DNA of 55,254 bases from Alitiscatomonas aceti (GTDB lineage Bacteria; Bacillota; Clostridia; Lachnospirales; Lachnospiraceae): positions 1-55,254 of the forward strand of contig NZ_JAOQJF010000022.1 of NCBI RefSeq assembly GCF_025567195.1. The letters are read 5' to 3'. Below are positions 27,841-35,478 of the stretch, piece after piece. The notes under the pieces are model-generated. The model was not told where the DNA came from. It was given only the letters and a program-made list of their open reading frames with translations, and searched no databases. The position numbers were made by a program, and so were the translations under genes. Each line of letters starts with the position of its first letter. Within the stretch, counting starts at the first letter, position 1.

Positions 27841-28740
27841 ATGCATAAATTCTTGCGTGCGGCTGGCTTCAGCATGTACCAGAAGAAAAAGGATATTGAA
27901 AAGCTTCTGGATCTGCTGGAGACGCAGCCATCAGTGACAAAATGTGTTCAGATCGATGAGGAGACCAACGTTTGCGAGATGCGGACGGAGATCGCCCCCG
28001 GCATCGGGCTTTCCATTGTAGGTGAGCTGAACGAGGAAGGAGACTTTGAAAGGGAGTTTTACTTTCCCTATGTGGAATGTGCCCAGGAAAGTTCCACAGC
28101 AGAATGTTCGGTCCAGAGACATGTGGAAAAGGAAACGTATGCCGGTATGGTGGACGAATCCTGTGTGGGGATCTCACTGATCTTCTACGTACAGAACTTC
28201 CTGGATTACAGGGAGAAGGTACTGAAAAAGGGAGAGGCCTTTAAGATCCGCTCCATCAGCCTGGCTGGATTTTCCACTGGCGGGAAGATCCTTCTTCCCA
28301 TCAAAAAGACCCAGAAGCAGATCCAGATGGCAAAGGTGGCGGCTAAAAACAGGAATAATCTGATTGAGGCGGCGAAAAATGGCGACGAGGACGCCATGGA
28401 AACGCTGACCATTGAGGATATCGACCTGTATTCTAAGATCTCCCGCCGTGCCATGAAGGAGGACCTGTATTCCATCATTGATTCCTGCTTTATGCCATGC
28501 GGGATCGAATGCGATCAGTACTCTGTCATTGGAGAAATTAAAGAAATTCAGAAAATTAAGAATAAATATACAAATGAAGAAATATACTGGCTGAATCTGG
28601 AGTGCAGCGACCTGAATTTCATTATCTGCATCAATGGCAAGGATCTTCTGGGAGAGCCGGCCGTGGGACGGAGGTTCAAGGGACAGATCTGGATGCAGGG
28701 GATTCTTAATTTCCAGGAACTTGGGCGTACAGGGAACTAG
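27841..28740 (+). CDS. DUF3881 family protein
   Basis: 299 residues beginning MHKFLRAAGFSMYQKKKDIE. It lies six bases after the DUF4446 gene and looks co-transcribed with parAB. No membrane segment or known catalytic motif is visible. From memory it matches the DUF3881 family seen in Lachnospiraceae; function unknown. No terminator was recognised right after it. Confidence 0.8.
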   Translation: MHKFLRAAGFSMYQKKKDIEKLLDLLETQPSVTKCVQIDEETNVCEMRTEIAPGIGLSIVGELNEEGDFEREFYFPYVECAQESSTAECSVQRHVEKETYAGMVDESCVGISLIFYVQNFLDYREKVLKKGEAFKIRSISLAGFSTGGKILLPIKKTQKQIQMAKVAAKNRNNLIEAAKNGDEDAMETLTIEDIDLYSKISRRAMKEDLYSIIDSCFMPCGIECDQYSVIGEIKEIQKIKNKYTNEEIYWLNLECSDLNFIICINGKDLLGEPAVGRRFKGQIWMQGILNFQELGRTGN

Positions 28741-28865
28741 ATAGAGGTTATGCCCAGAGTTGGGAAGGATTGGAGTTTAGGAGGAGCTGGAAGGTTTGGA
28801 TCTTTTGGCTTTGAGTTGTTTGAGTTTTGATTTCGATTTTTGGATGATTTTTGCTGGCGTTTTGC

Positions 28866-28894
28866 TTGACATTCCTTGATGGGTTTGATAAAAT
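28866..28894 (+). promoter_or_regulatory. Sigma-A promoter for the tRNA-Arg locus
   Basis: TTGACA (28866-28871), 17-base spacer, TAAAAT (28889-28894). Transcription would begin near 28901 and run through the tRNA-Arg relic into the intact tRNA-Arg. Confidence 0.8.
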
Positions 28895-28959
28895 AATATG
28901 AGGAGTGTTGAGTTGAATGGATGATTTGGACAAGAAAACTCATTGCTCATCTGAATATT

Positions 28960-29000
28960 GTCTCCGTAGCTCAGTAGGATAGAGCGTTCGCCTCCTAAGG
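28960..29000 (+). pseudogene. 5' half of a tRNA-Arg(CCU), 3' half lost
   Basis: GTCTCCGTAGCTCAGTAGGA and the following TAGAGCGTTCGCCTCCTAAG form a normal acceptor 5' strand, D-arm and anticodon loop (CCT), but the sequence then departs from a tRNA: no GGAGAC acceptor partner follows. A T-loop-like GTTCGAC at 29046-29052 could be a decayed remnant. It shares CGCCTCCTAAG with the intact tRNA downstream. Interpreted as a scar of integration. Confidence 0.75.
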
Positions 29001-29083
29001 TTGCGTTACAACGGCCACCTCAAAAAAACTAAATAAGGGATTGCAGTTCGACTTTGGTCGGGCTATAATCATATATCAGACAC

Positions 29084-29160
29084 GTCCATATAGCTCAGCT
29101 GGATAGAGCACACGCCTCCTAAGCGTGGGGTCGGAGGTTCAAATCCTCTTATGGACGCCA
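29084..29160 (+). tRNA. tRNA-Arg (anticodon CCU)
   Basis: A complete 77-nt cloverleaf: acceptor GTCCATA/TATGGAC, D-arm, anticodon stem CACGC/GCGTG with loop CTCCTAA, T-arm GGAGG/CCTCT with GTTCAAAT, and an encoded CCA end at 29158-29160. Its body differs from the half tRNA just upstream. ICEs frequently use the 3' end of such genes, and mobile DNA starts right after. Confidence 0.95.
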
Positions 29161-29169
29161 GTGAACAAC

Positions 29170-29206
29170 GCCGAAAGCCTTTGTTTTCAAGGGTTTTCGG
29201 CTTTTC
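29170..29206 (+). terminator. Terminator after tRNA-Arg
   Basis: GCCGAAA (29170-29176) pairs with TTTCGGC (29195-29201), with a partial inner stem CCTT/AAGG, followed by TTTTCTT. Confidence 0.8.
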
Positions 29207-29321
29207 TTATATAAAAAGCTACGAAAAAGCTCTTTCACTGTATGAGATAAAATTCTACTCCAAAATTTGATTTTTGACAACCCCTCCAGAATCGAACGGT
29301 TGTTATAAGACAAAATCGCCA

Positions 29322-29412
29322 GCTAATTTTTAGCAGAAAACGGGCTGTTCTTGCTAATGAAAATGCCCTTCCTGCTAATCAGCCCCAAAATCGTGCCAAA
29401 AATCCAGCTAAT
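29322..29412 (+). repeat. Four helically phased GCTAAT repeats
   Basis: GCTAAT occurs at 29322, 29353, 29374 and 29407, spacings of 31, 21 and 33 bases, close to whole helical turns. The repeats lie between the tRNA and the first ICE genes, upstream of the replication initiator. They could be arm-type sites for an integrase or iterons for RepA. Confidence 0.5.
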
Positions 29413-29479
29413 CAAAAAAGGCGGATGTTTTGAATACCATGCAGTTATAGCAGATAAAATTAAATATCGTTATGTACAT

Positions 29480-29527
29480 AGAGCGTCTATTTGCCCCGCA
29501 TTGGGGATGGATAGGCGCTCTTTTTTT
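29480..29527 (+). terminator. Terminator or attenuator ahead of the first ICE genes
   Basis: AGAGCG (29480-29485) pairs with CGCTCT (29516-29521), with further pairing CTAT/ATAG and CCCC/GGGG inside, followed by seven T residues. It is about 45 bases before the first ICE gene, so it may control read-through into it. Confidence 0.8.
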
Positions 29528-29572
29528 ATGCCCAAACCCATGGGCAAATACAAGAGATTGGAGGTGTTTTAT

Positions 29573-29797
29573 TTGAGCAAGCCTGTTTATACCGCAGACA
29601 AGCCGAGCGACTGTCATTACTGCTACTTCTGGACGAATGGCAGAAAGGGCTGCCGTCTGGGTAGAAATAATTGCTACTACTTAATCTCTTTGCCGCCGAA
29701 ACCCAAGTCGGAATGTGATGGCTGTCCCTATGGGCGAGATCACCCGTGCATTGGTTGGTGTACGAAGAAGGTTATGCGTGAAGTGGGGCTTCGTTGA
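29573..29797 (+). CDS. Cysteine-rich small ICE protein, function unknown
   Basis: 74 residues from a TTG at 29573 that has GGAGG eight bases upstream; earlier in-frame ATGs (from 29351) would run through the terminator hairpin and the repeats, so I reject them. Eight cysteines are arranged in pairs (DCHYC, GCRLGRNNC, CDGC, GWC), suggesting metal binding. I do not recognise a family with certainty, though similar short proteins precede repA in clostridial ICEs. Confidence 0.6.
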   Translation: MSKPVYTADKPSDCHYCYFWTNGRKGCRLGRNNCYYLISLPPKPKSECDGCPYGRDHPCIGWCTKKVMREVGLR

Positions 29798-29798
29798 T

Positions 29799-29933
29799 AT
29801 GGATGTGTATGAACAGGAATACCGCTTCTGCTATTTTGCCCGATGTCCTTACGAACAGACGGATATGACTTTCCGCAGCATTCCGCTGACAACAGAAAGT
29901 TTTCCGCAGAAAGAAGGTGGTGAAGCCGTGTGA
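29799..29933 (+). CDS. Small hypothetical ICE protein
   Basis: 44 residues starting MDVYEQEYRFCYFARCPYEQ, immediately after the cysteine-rich gene and overlapping the GTG start of repA by four bases. No domain is recognised. The tight packing supports real translation, but the start lacks a strong ribosome site. Confidence 0.5.
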   Translation: MDVYEQEYRFCYFARCPYEQTDMTFRSIPLTTESFPQKEGGEAV

Positions 29934-30859
29934 GTTTTGATTATTTTTACGGTCAGCAATCCGATCTATTCACATTCTATCGAGTTCCGAAGGTGTTGTT
30001 CACGAACGAGAGGTTCTGGAATATTTCTGCCGATGCCAAGATGCTGTATGGCATTTTGCTTGACCGCATGAGCCTGTCTGCCAAGAATGGTTGGATAGAT
30101 AAAAACGGTCGAGTGTATATCATTTTTACAATCGACGAAGCGAAGATGGCTCTGAACTGTGCTGAACAAAAGGCTGTCAAGCTGCTCAGTGAACTTGAGA
30201 AGAAAGCAGGATTGATTGAACGCAAGCGCCAAGGTCTGGGAAAGCCCAACCTGATCTATGTGAAGAACTTTATCTCTGTTGTGGATTCACAACTCTTGAA
30301 TTGTGAAAATCACAATTCTGGAACAATGGAAATCACAACTCAAGAACTTCCAAAATCACAATGTAATAATACTGATAAAAATAATACTGAATTTAATGAT
30401 ACTGATTCTATCTTTCCTTCCGGAAATGGTGGAATGATGGACGAGAATGACCGGTATCAAGAATACTTTGATTATTTCTCGGATCAGCTCAGTATGGATT
30501 TGTTGAAGAAGGATTACCCTTACGATTCCGAAATGTTGGATAACATTCTGGAGTTGATCGTTGAAACAGTTTGCACGAAGCGACCGTTGATTCGCATTGG
30601 TGCAGAGGAGCGTCCGGCAGAAATTGTCCGCAGTCGGTTTATGAAACTGAATGCCGAACACATTCGATATGTTATGGACTGCTTCAAGGAGAACACCACA
30701 AAGATTAGAAATATCCGTCAGTATATGCTGACTACGATATACAATGCGCCGACGACAATAGACACCTACTACGATGCTCTTGTTCGGCACGATATGTCAC
30801 ACGGATATTTGGAAGGAGGATTTAAAAAATTGAAAATGAAGCGAGAGGAAGGAGAGTGA
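29930..30859 (+). CDS. repA: Replication initiator protein A (RepA_N family)
   Basis: 309 residues with a GTG start. The N-terminal 115 residues (FYRVPKVLFTNERFWNISAD, LYGILLDRMSLS, KMALNCAEQKAVKLLSELEK) are the RepA_N domain of Firmicutes plasmid and ICE initiators, a winged-helix DNA-binding fold. The C-terminal part (about 160-309) matches the region often annotated DUF6017. An Asn-rich linker separates the two. It would start replication of the excised ICE, probably at iterons in repA or in the upstream repeats. Confidence 0.88.
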   Translation: MSFDYFYGQQSDLFTFYRVPKVLFTNERFWNISADAKMLYGILLDRMSLSAKNGWIDKNGRVYIIFTIDEAKMALNCAEQKAVKLLSELEKKAGLIERKRQGLGKPNLIYVKNFISVVDSQLLNCENHNSGTMEITTQELPKSQCNNTDKNNTEFNDTDSIFPSGNGGMMDENDRYQEYFDYFSDQLSMDLLKKDYPYDSEMLDNILELIVETVCTKRPLIRIGAEERPAEIVRSRFMKLNAEHIRYVMDCFKENTTKIRNIRQYMLTTIYNAPTTIDTYYDALVRHDMSHGYLEGGFKKLKMKREEGE

Positions 30860-30865
30860 CGAAAA

Positions 30866-31693
30866 ATGTCGAAAAAAGCAACCATCATTGCGGTGGTCAA
30901 TCAGAAAGGAGGAACCGGCAAGACCACCACTACCGAGAATCTGGGCGTTGGCTTGGCGCTTGAAGGAAAAAAGGTACTTCTGGTAGACACCGATCCCCAG
31001 GCTTCCCTAACGGTCAGTTTGGGCAACCCATATCCGGATGACCTGTCTCCGACACTTTCCGATTTGATGGGAAAGATTATGATGGAGAAACCCATTGCTC
31101 CCGGTGAAGGGATTATTCATCATCCAGAGGGTGTGGATTTGGTGCCAGCGAACATTGAACTGTCAGGTATGGAAGTAGCACTGGTCAATGCAATGAGCCG
31201 AGAAACTATTCTTCGTCAGTACCTGGATACGGTCAAACAGAATTATGATTTCATTCTTCTGGACTGTATGCCTTCTTTGGGTATGCTGACCGTCAATGCG
31301 TTGGCAGCTGCCGACAATGTGCTGATACCGGTTCAGGCGGCGTATCTTCCTGCAAAGGGTTTGGAACAGCTGCTTGGAACCATCAACAAGGTCAAGAGAC
31401 AAATCAACCCGAAACTGAGGATTGAAGGGATTCTTCTGACGATGGTGGACAGCAGAACCAACTATTCCAAAGACATCAGTAATCTGATTCGGGAGAGCTA
31501 CGGCGGAAAGCTGAAAGTCTACAAGACAGATATTCCCCGTTCTGTCCGTGCAGAGGAAATCAGCGCTGAAGGACACAGTATCTTTCAGCATGATCCGAAA
31601 GGAAAAGTGGCGGATGCCTACCGAGTTTTAACGAAGGAGGTGTTAAACAATGCAGAAAAAAGGCGCAAACATCAGCTTGAAGGGGTACGATGA
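30866..31693 (+). CDS. ParA-family partition ATPase of the ICE
   Basis: 275 residues with the deviant Walker A NQKGGTGKTTTTENLGVGLA near the N-terminus, TDPQAS and FILLDCMPSLGMLTVNA for Walker B. It is distinct in sequence from the chromosomal ParA. It lies six bases after repA, and its 3' end overlaps parB by 44 bases. The pair should stabilise the excised circle. Confidence 0.92.
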   Translation: MSKKATIIAVVNQKGGTGKTTTTENLGVGLALEGKKVLLVDTDPQASLTVSLGNPYPDDLSPTLSDLMGKIMMEKPIAPGEGIIHHPEGVDLVPANIELSGMEVALVNAMSRETILRQYLDTVKQNYDFILLDCMPSLGMLTVNALAAADNVLIPVQAAYLPAKGLEQLLGTINKVKRQINPKLRIEGILLTMVDSRTNYSKDISNLIRESYGGKLKVYKTDIPRSVRAEEISAEGHSIFQHDPKGKVADAYRVLTKEVLNNAEKRRKHQLEGVR

Positions 31694-32576
31694 TATTTTC
31701 TCCACCGATCAATCCAGAGCTGAAGCCCAGCAGGAGCGTGTGCAGGAAATTCCGCTTTCTGAGTTACACCCCTTTGAGGGACACCCTTTCCGTGTGGTTG
31801 ATGATGAGGAAATGATGAAAACTGCGGAGAGCGTCCGAGATTTCGGAGTTCTCACCCCTGCGATTGTCCGTCCTGACCCCGACGGTGGTTATGAAATCGT
31901 TTCTGGTCACAGGCGGCACCGGGCATCGGAGCTTGCGGGTAAGGAAACCATGCCTGCGATTGTTCGTGACCTGGACGATGATGCAGCCATTATTTTGATG
32001 GTCGATGCGAATTTGCAGAGGGAGAGTATCCTGCCGAGTGAAAGAGCATTTGCTTATAAGATGAAGCTGGATGCGATTAAACATCAAGGTCAACGCACCG
32101 ATTTAACTTCATCCCAAGTTGGGATGAAGTTGCAGGCAATGGATATAGTTGGTCAGGAGGCAGGAGAAAGCAGAAATCAGGTACACCGTTATATCCGTCT
32201 GACCGAACTGATTCCGGAACTGCTGGATATGGTAGATACGGGTCAGATCAAATTCAATCCTGCGGTGGAGCTTTCCTATCTGGCAAGTGAAGAACAGAAG
32301 GATTTTCTTTCTGCAATGGATTATGCTCAAGCAGCTCCTTCCCTTTCGCAAGCACAGCGAATTAAAAAGCTCGCACAGGAGGGCGAGTGTACGCTGGATG
32401 CGATGTGCGAGATTATGAACGAAATCAAAAAGGGAGAGCTGGATAGAGTAACCTTCAAAACGGATTCGTTGCGAAAATACTTCCCGAAGTCCTATACCAA
32501 CAAGCAGATGGAGGATAAAATCATTCAGCTTTTGGAGCAATGGCAGAAAAAAAGAGAAAAATCTATGGAAAGGTAA
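31650..32576 (+). CDS. ParB-family partition protein of the ICE
   Basis: 308 residues with the ParB/Srx-type motif SGHRRHRASELAGKE, VDANLQRESILPSERAFAYKMK, then a helix-turn-helix-like segment GESRNQVHRYIRLTEL. These are ParB N-terminal and central domains. It is not expected to bind the chromosomal parS, and no matching palindrome array is obvious close by. Confidence 0.9.
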   Translation: MQKKGANISLKGYDDIFSTDQSRAEAQQERVQEIPLSELHPFEGHPFRVVDDEEMMKTAESVRDFGVLTPAIVRPDPDGGYEIVSGHRRHRASELAGKETMPAIVRDLDDDAAIILMVDANLQRESILPSERAFAYKMKLDAIKHQGQRTDLTSSQVGMKLQAMDIVGQEAGESRNQVHRYIRLTELIPELLDMVDTGQIKFNPAVELSYLASEEQKDFLSAMDYAQAAPSLSQAQRIKKLAQEGECTLDAMCEIMNEIKKGELDRVTFKTDSLRKYFPKSYTNKQMEDKIIQLLEQWQKKREKSMER

Positions 32577-32585
32577 GGTGAACCA

Positions 32586-33104
32586 TTGTTGTTTAACGAA
32601 AGAGAAATGAGCCTTGCGCTCGCAAAATTATTTGAGTTGTTTTCCCCGTCCGATTACGAAGCTTTTGACGAGGAAGAAATCGGCTATGCCGGTGGGCTGT
32701 GCCTGCCGGAAGTCTGTATGGCATTGAAAGATGCGGTACAGACCGTTTATCAGTATTCCGTAACCGGCAGATACGAAAAGAGCTTTGACTACCGTGGCGT
32801 GGAATTGTTCAATCAGCGTGGCTGTCTGATTCTTTCTGATGTAGAGCAGATGGTCTTTGATGAAGCAAAAACGACCTATGCAACGGAACTTTGGCTTCTG
32901 GAGGATATGAGCTTTGCTATCGTTCACTGTGTCAAGATGAAGATTGGTTCTGAGGATACAGGATATGTGACAGAGTATCGGGCATTCAAAAAGCCCTTGG
33001 AAATTTCGGAGGATCTGTTCTTCTCCCCTGAATCACTGATTGAGGAACTGGAATCCATGTGCGTACCCCAGTGGGAGCATGAAGCGACTATTTATGAACT
33101 GTAA
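32586..33104 (+). CDS. Hypothetical ICE protein of the repA-virD4 segment
   Basis: 172 residues, acidic, beginning MLFNEREMSLALAKLFELF from a TTG codon nine bases after AAGGTG (an ATG at 32607 is the alternative). It has no membrane segment. The EEIGYAGGLCLPEV segment recurs, from memory, in conserved proteins of Tn1549-like ICEs, without known function. Confidence 0.7.
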   Translation: MLFNEREMSLALAKLFELFSPSDYEAFDEEEIGYAGGLCLPEVCMALKDAVQTVYQYSVTGRYEKSFDYRGVELFNQRGCLILSDVEQMVFDEAKTTYATELWLLEDMSFAIVHCVKMKIGSEDTGYVTEYRAFKKPLEISEDLFFSPESLIEELESMCVPQWEHEATIYEL

Positions 33105-33158
33105 CAGGTTCATGGATGGTTGCTTTTCTTATTTCCAAAGAAACGGAGGTATCGAAAC

Positions 33159-33800
33159 TTGAAAGAATACGATGTGAAGATTACCGAAACCTTGGAGAAA
33201 ACGGTTACGGTACAAGCAGAATCTCACGATGCGGCAGAGGAACAGGTTAGAGCCGCTTATTACAATTCGGAGTACATTCTGGACTCCGAAAACTTTACCG
33301 GTGTTGAGTTCGGCACGACCGAGGAACGGGAGGTTCAGAAAGAACAGGCAGATACCATGAATGTGTTGCTGGTAAAGCCGTTCATGTATCCGCAGGCTGT
33401 GCAGATCGGCTGTGAGCTGGAGGATTTGCAGAAAGCCGTAGGTGGCGATATTGAGGCAACTTATCCGTTCAATGAGCCGGTTGCACTGGTGATGCACGAC
33501 GAAGGTAAACTCGTAGGCAAAGACCTGAACCGTGCGCTGCGTGATGATGACGGCGATATTTATGACATTATCGCCGGTGATTTTCTGGTTGTGGGATTGG
33601 GCGAGGATGATTTTTGTTCTCTGTCCCCGGAACTGATGAAGCAGTTTGAGGAACACTTTCACCAGCCTGAGACTTTTGTACGCATGGGGCGCAGCATTAT
33701 GGCACTTCCCCTGCCGGATGACATGGTGAGGAAAGAAGATACACCTGTCAAAGCTGATTCGGTTCCCCACAAAAACAACCCTGACCGAGATGTTCTGTAA
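33159..33800 (+). CDS. DpnD/PcfM-like and DUF3846 fusion protein
   Basis: 213 residues from a TTG at 33159 with GGAGG nine bases before. Residues 1-55 (KEYDVKITETLEKTVTVQAE) resemble the DpnD/PcfM domain. Residues about 65-190, beginning MNVLLVKPFMYPQAVQIG and including YPFNEPVALVMHDEGK, match DUF3846. The two domains are often separate genes. Function unknown; the location next to the coupling protein genes suggests a conjugation-related role. Confidence 0.7.
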   Translation: MKEYDVKITETLEKTVTVQAESHDAAEEQVRAAYYNSEYILDSENFTGVEFGTTEEREVQKEQADTMNVLLVKPFMYPQAVQIGCELEDLQKAVGGDIEATYPFNEPVALVMHDEGKLVGKDLNRALRDDDGDIYDIIAGDFLVVGLGEDDFCSLSPELMKQFEEHFHQPETFVRMGRSIMALPLPDDMVRKEDTPVKADSVPHKNNPDRDVL

Positions 33801-33810
33801 GGAGGTTCTT

Positions 33811-34122
33811 ATGCAAAGAAATTCGACGATTGGAGAGCTGATGGAGCGAAAGCGGATTCAAGATGGTGCCAAGGAGTACCAGGGACACACCTATATGGAC
33901 TTGGCACGATTTGATGAAGCCACCAGGCACATGATTATTTTCGATGTGCTGACCGATGAATCGCCTGTCGGTTGGAAAGGCGAAAGAAATCGCCTGTATT
34001 TGAGCGATGTGGGTTATCAGAAGGCTCTGGATAACCAGAAAGCTGGCAATATCAAGATTATTAGCCATGCCGCAGTTGCCAAGGGCAATCTGTATTACGA
34101 CCACAGAGATATGGCACGATAA
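33811..34122 (+). CDS. Small conserved ICE protein (DUF5720-like)
   Basis: 103 residues from ATG 33811 with AAGGAGG six bases upstream. Sequence beginning MQRNSTIGELMERKRIQDGA followed by YMDLARFDEATRHMIIFDVL resembles, from memory, DUF5720 proteins that sit before pcfB in clostridial ICEs. No catalytic motif is seen. Confidence 0.65.
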   Translation: MQRNSTIGELMERKRIQDGAKEYQGHTYMDLARFDEATRHMIIFDVLTDESPVGWKGERNRLYLSDVGYQKALDNQKAGNIKIISHAAVAKGNLYYDHRDMAR

Positions 34123-34158
34123 TCTGTTCACTCTACTGCTTGCAGGAGGTGATGAATC

Positions 34159-34641
34159 ATGCAGGAAGAAGTTGAAAACAGAACAGTAAACCTGGCGATC
34201 AGCACAACCAAGCTGACGGGGCGCACTATCATTGCCGGTATCCGCAAGTATTTGCAGCACCGGGAAAAAGTGAAGATGAAAAAGGCACGAGATCCTGCCG
34301 TTCATGGAAAGCAATCCGTGAAACAGCTTTTGGGACAGAATCAGGGTGCTACGAATGTTGAGATCGACAAAGAGAGTGTCCGTGATTTTGAAAAGCTCGC
34401 CAAGAAGTACGGCGTGGACTTTGCCGTAAGAAAAGATAAGTCCGTTGATCCTCCCCGGTTTCTTGTCTTTGTTCGTTCCAAAGATGCAGATGCTTTGGAT
34501 GCGATCTGCAAGGAACATCAGGCAAGGGCATTAACCAAGAATGAAAAACCGAGCGTTCTGGCGCAGCTGAAGAAGTTCAAGGAAGTTGTCGCAGCGATTC
34601 CGAAGAAGGTTCGAGAGAAGAAACAGGAGCGTGATCTGTAA
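34159..34641 (+). CDS. PcfB family protein (DUF3801)
   Basis: 160 residues. The sequence AISTTKLTGRTIIAGIRKYL and the later DFEKLAKKYGVDFAVRKDKS are the recognisable DUF3801/PcfB pattern, with a basic C-terminus. PcfB-type proteins accompany the VirD4/PcfC coupling protein in Gram-positive conjugation. The stop overlaps the virD4 start by one base. AGGAGGTGAT precedes the ATG. Confidence 0.85.
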   Translation: MQEEVENRTVNLAISTTKLTGRTIIAGIRKYLQHREKVKMKKARDPAVHGKQSVKQLLGQNQGATNVEIDKESVRDFEKLAKKYGVDFAVRKDKSVDPPRFLVFVRSKDADALDAICKEHQARALTKNEKPSVLAQLKKFKEVVAAIPKKVREKKQERDL

Positions 34642-35186
34642 TGGATAAGAGAAAAATTAAAAAGCTCCTGATTCTGAATTTACCGTATTTTCTGGTAGGG
34701 TTGTTCGCTACGAATTTAGGAGAAGCATGGAGATTGGCTGAGGGTGCAGATTCATCTGCGAAAATCCTCAGCTTTTTTCATGCCCTTCCGATAGCCCTGA
34801 ACAATCCGCTGCCCAGCTTTCACCCGTTGGATTTGCTGATTGGTATTCTCTGCGGCGCAGGACTTCGGCTGGCTGTCTATCTAAAAGGCAAAAACGCAAA
34901 GAAGTACCGACACAATGTTGAGTACGGGTCTGCTCGTTGGGGAACGGCAAAAGATATTGAGCCGTTTATTGCACCAAAATTCGAGGACAATGTGATCTTG
35001 ACGAAAACGGAGCGGCTGATGATGAGCAATCGCCCGAAGAATCCTGCCAATGCCCGAAATAAGAATGTTCTGATTATCGGCGGTTCGGGTTCTGGTAAAA
35101 CTCGCTTTTGGTTGAAGCCAAACCTTCTCCAGATGCACAGTTCCTATGTGGTCACTGACCCCAAGGGCTATACTTGGAGAGGATAG
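34641..35186 (+). pseudogene. VirD4/TraG coupling protein, 5' fragment
   Basis: 181 codons of what should be a roughly 600-residue type IV coupling ATPase. Two N-terminal hydrophobic segments (about 10-30 and 55-80) and the Walker A IGGSGSGKTR are intact, then VVTDPKG. The normal continuation after PKG is replaced by YTWRG and a stop. The Walker B and the rest of the ATPase are missing within the window. The break is best explained by an element inserted at about 35168; the 3' part may exist to the right of the window. Confidence 0.85.
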
Positions 35187-35239
35187 AGAAAGGGTGTGTC
35201 ACACGAGATAAAAGTACATAACGAAGGGAGGTTAAAACC

Positions 35240-35334
35240 GTGGCAAAGAAAGAAGAAATCAAAATCACAGCGTTGTATGAGCGACTGTCCAGAGATGATG
35301 AACAGGTCGGAGAATCCAACAGTATCCAGAATCA
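35240..35334 (+). pseudogene. Large serine recombinase, 5' fragment split by the IME
   Basis: GTG start with GGGAGG eight bases upstream. 31 codons and two bases encode the beginning of the catalytic domain, including TALYERLSRDDEQVGESNSI with the nucleophilic serine at position 17. The frame then runs into foreign sequence. The next residues (QKMYLEEYARQHG) are found at 55180, and the join is in frame across the shared CA. Confidence 0.9.
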
Positions 35335-35361
35335 AGATGTAATATGTAGAGGGTGGTTTCT
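35335..35361 (+). repeat. IME left terminal inverted repeat
   Basis: Begins AGATGTAATATGTAGAGGG. Aligned to the reverse complement of the right end it matches at 20 of 27 positions. It overlaps a 45-base imperfect hairpin (35337-35381). Confidence 0.85.
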
Positions 35362-35478
35362 ACCGCCTAATACTATTACATGACTGGCGGCTCATTTGTG
35401 GTGAATTGGTCTGGCAGTTGTGGGAAAGGAAAAAAATCCGCATAACTGCTGACATTTTAGCACGAAGGGAGCATGAAA

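Noticed and set aside
29036..29070. A second complete tRNA using the T-loop-like GTTCGAC after the half tRNA
   Set aside because: No acceptor partner to GTCTCCG follows and the gap between anticodon and T-loop is too long, so at most it is a decayed relic.
29351..29572. ATG starts of the cysteine-rich gene at 29351 or later
   Set aside because: The frame would cross two GCTAAT repeats and the terminator hairpin, and the residues are low-complexity; a TTG with a proper ribosome site lies at 29573.
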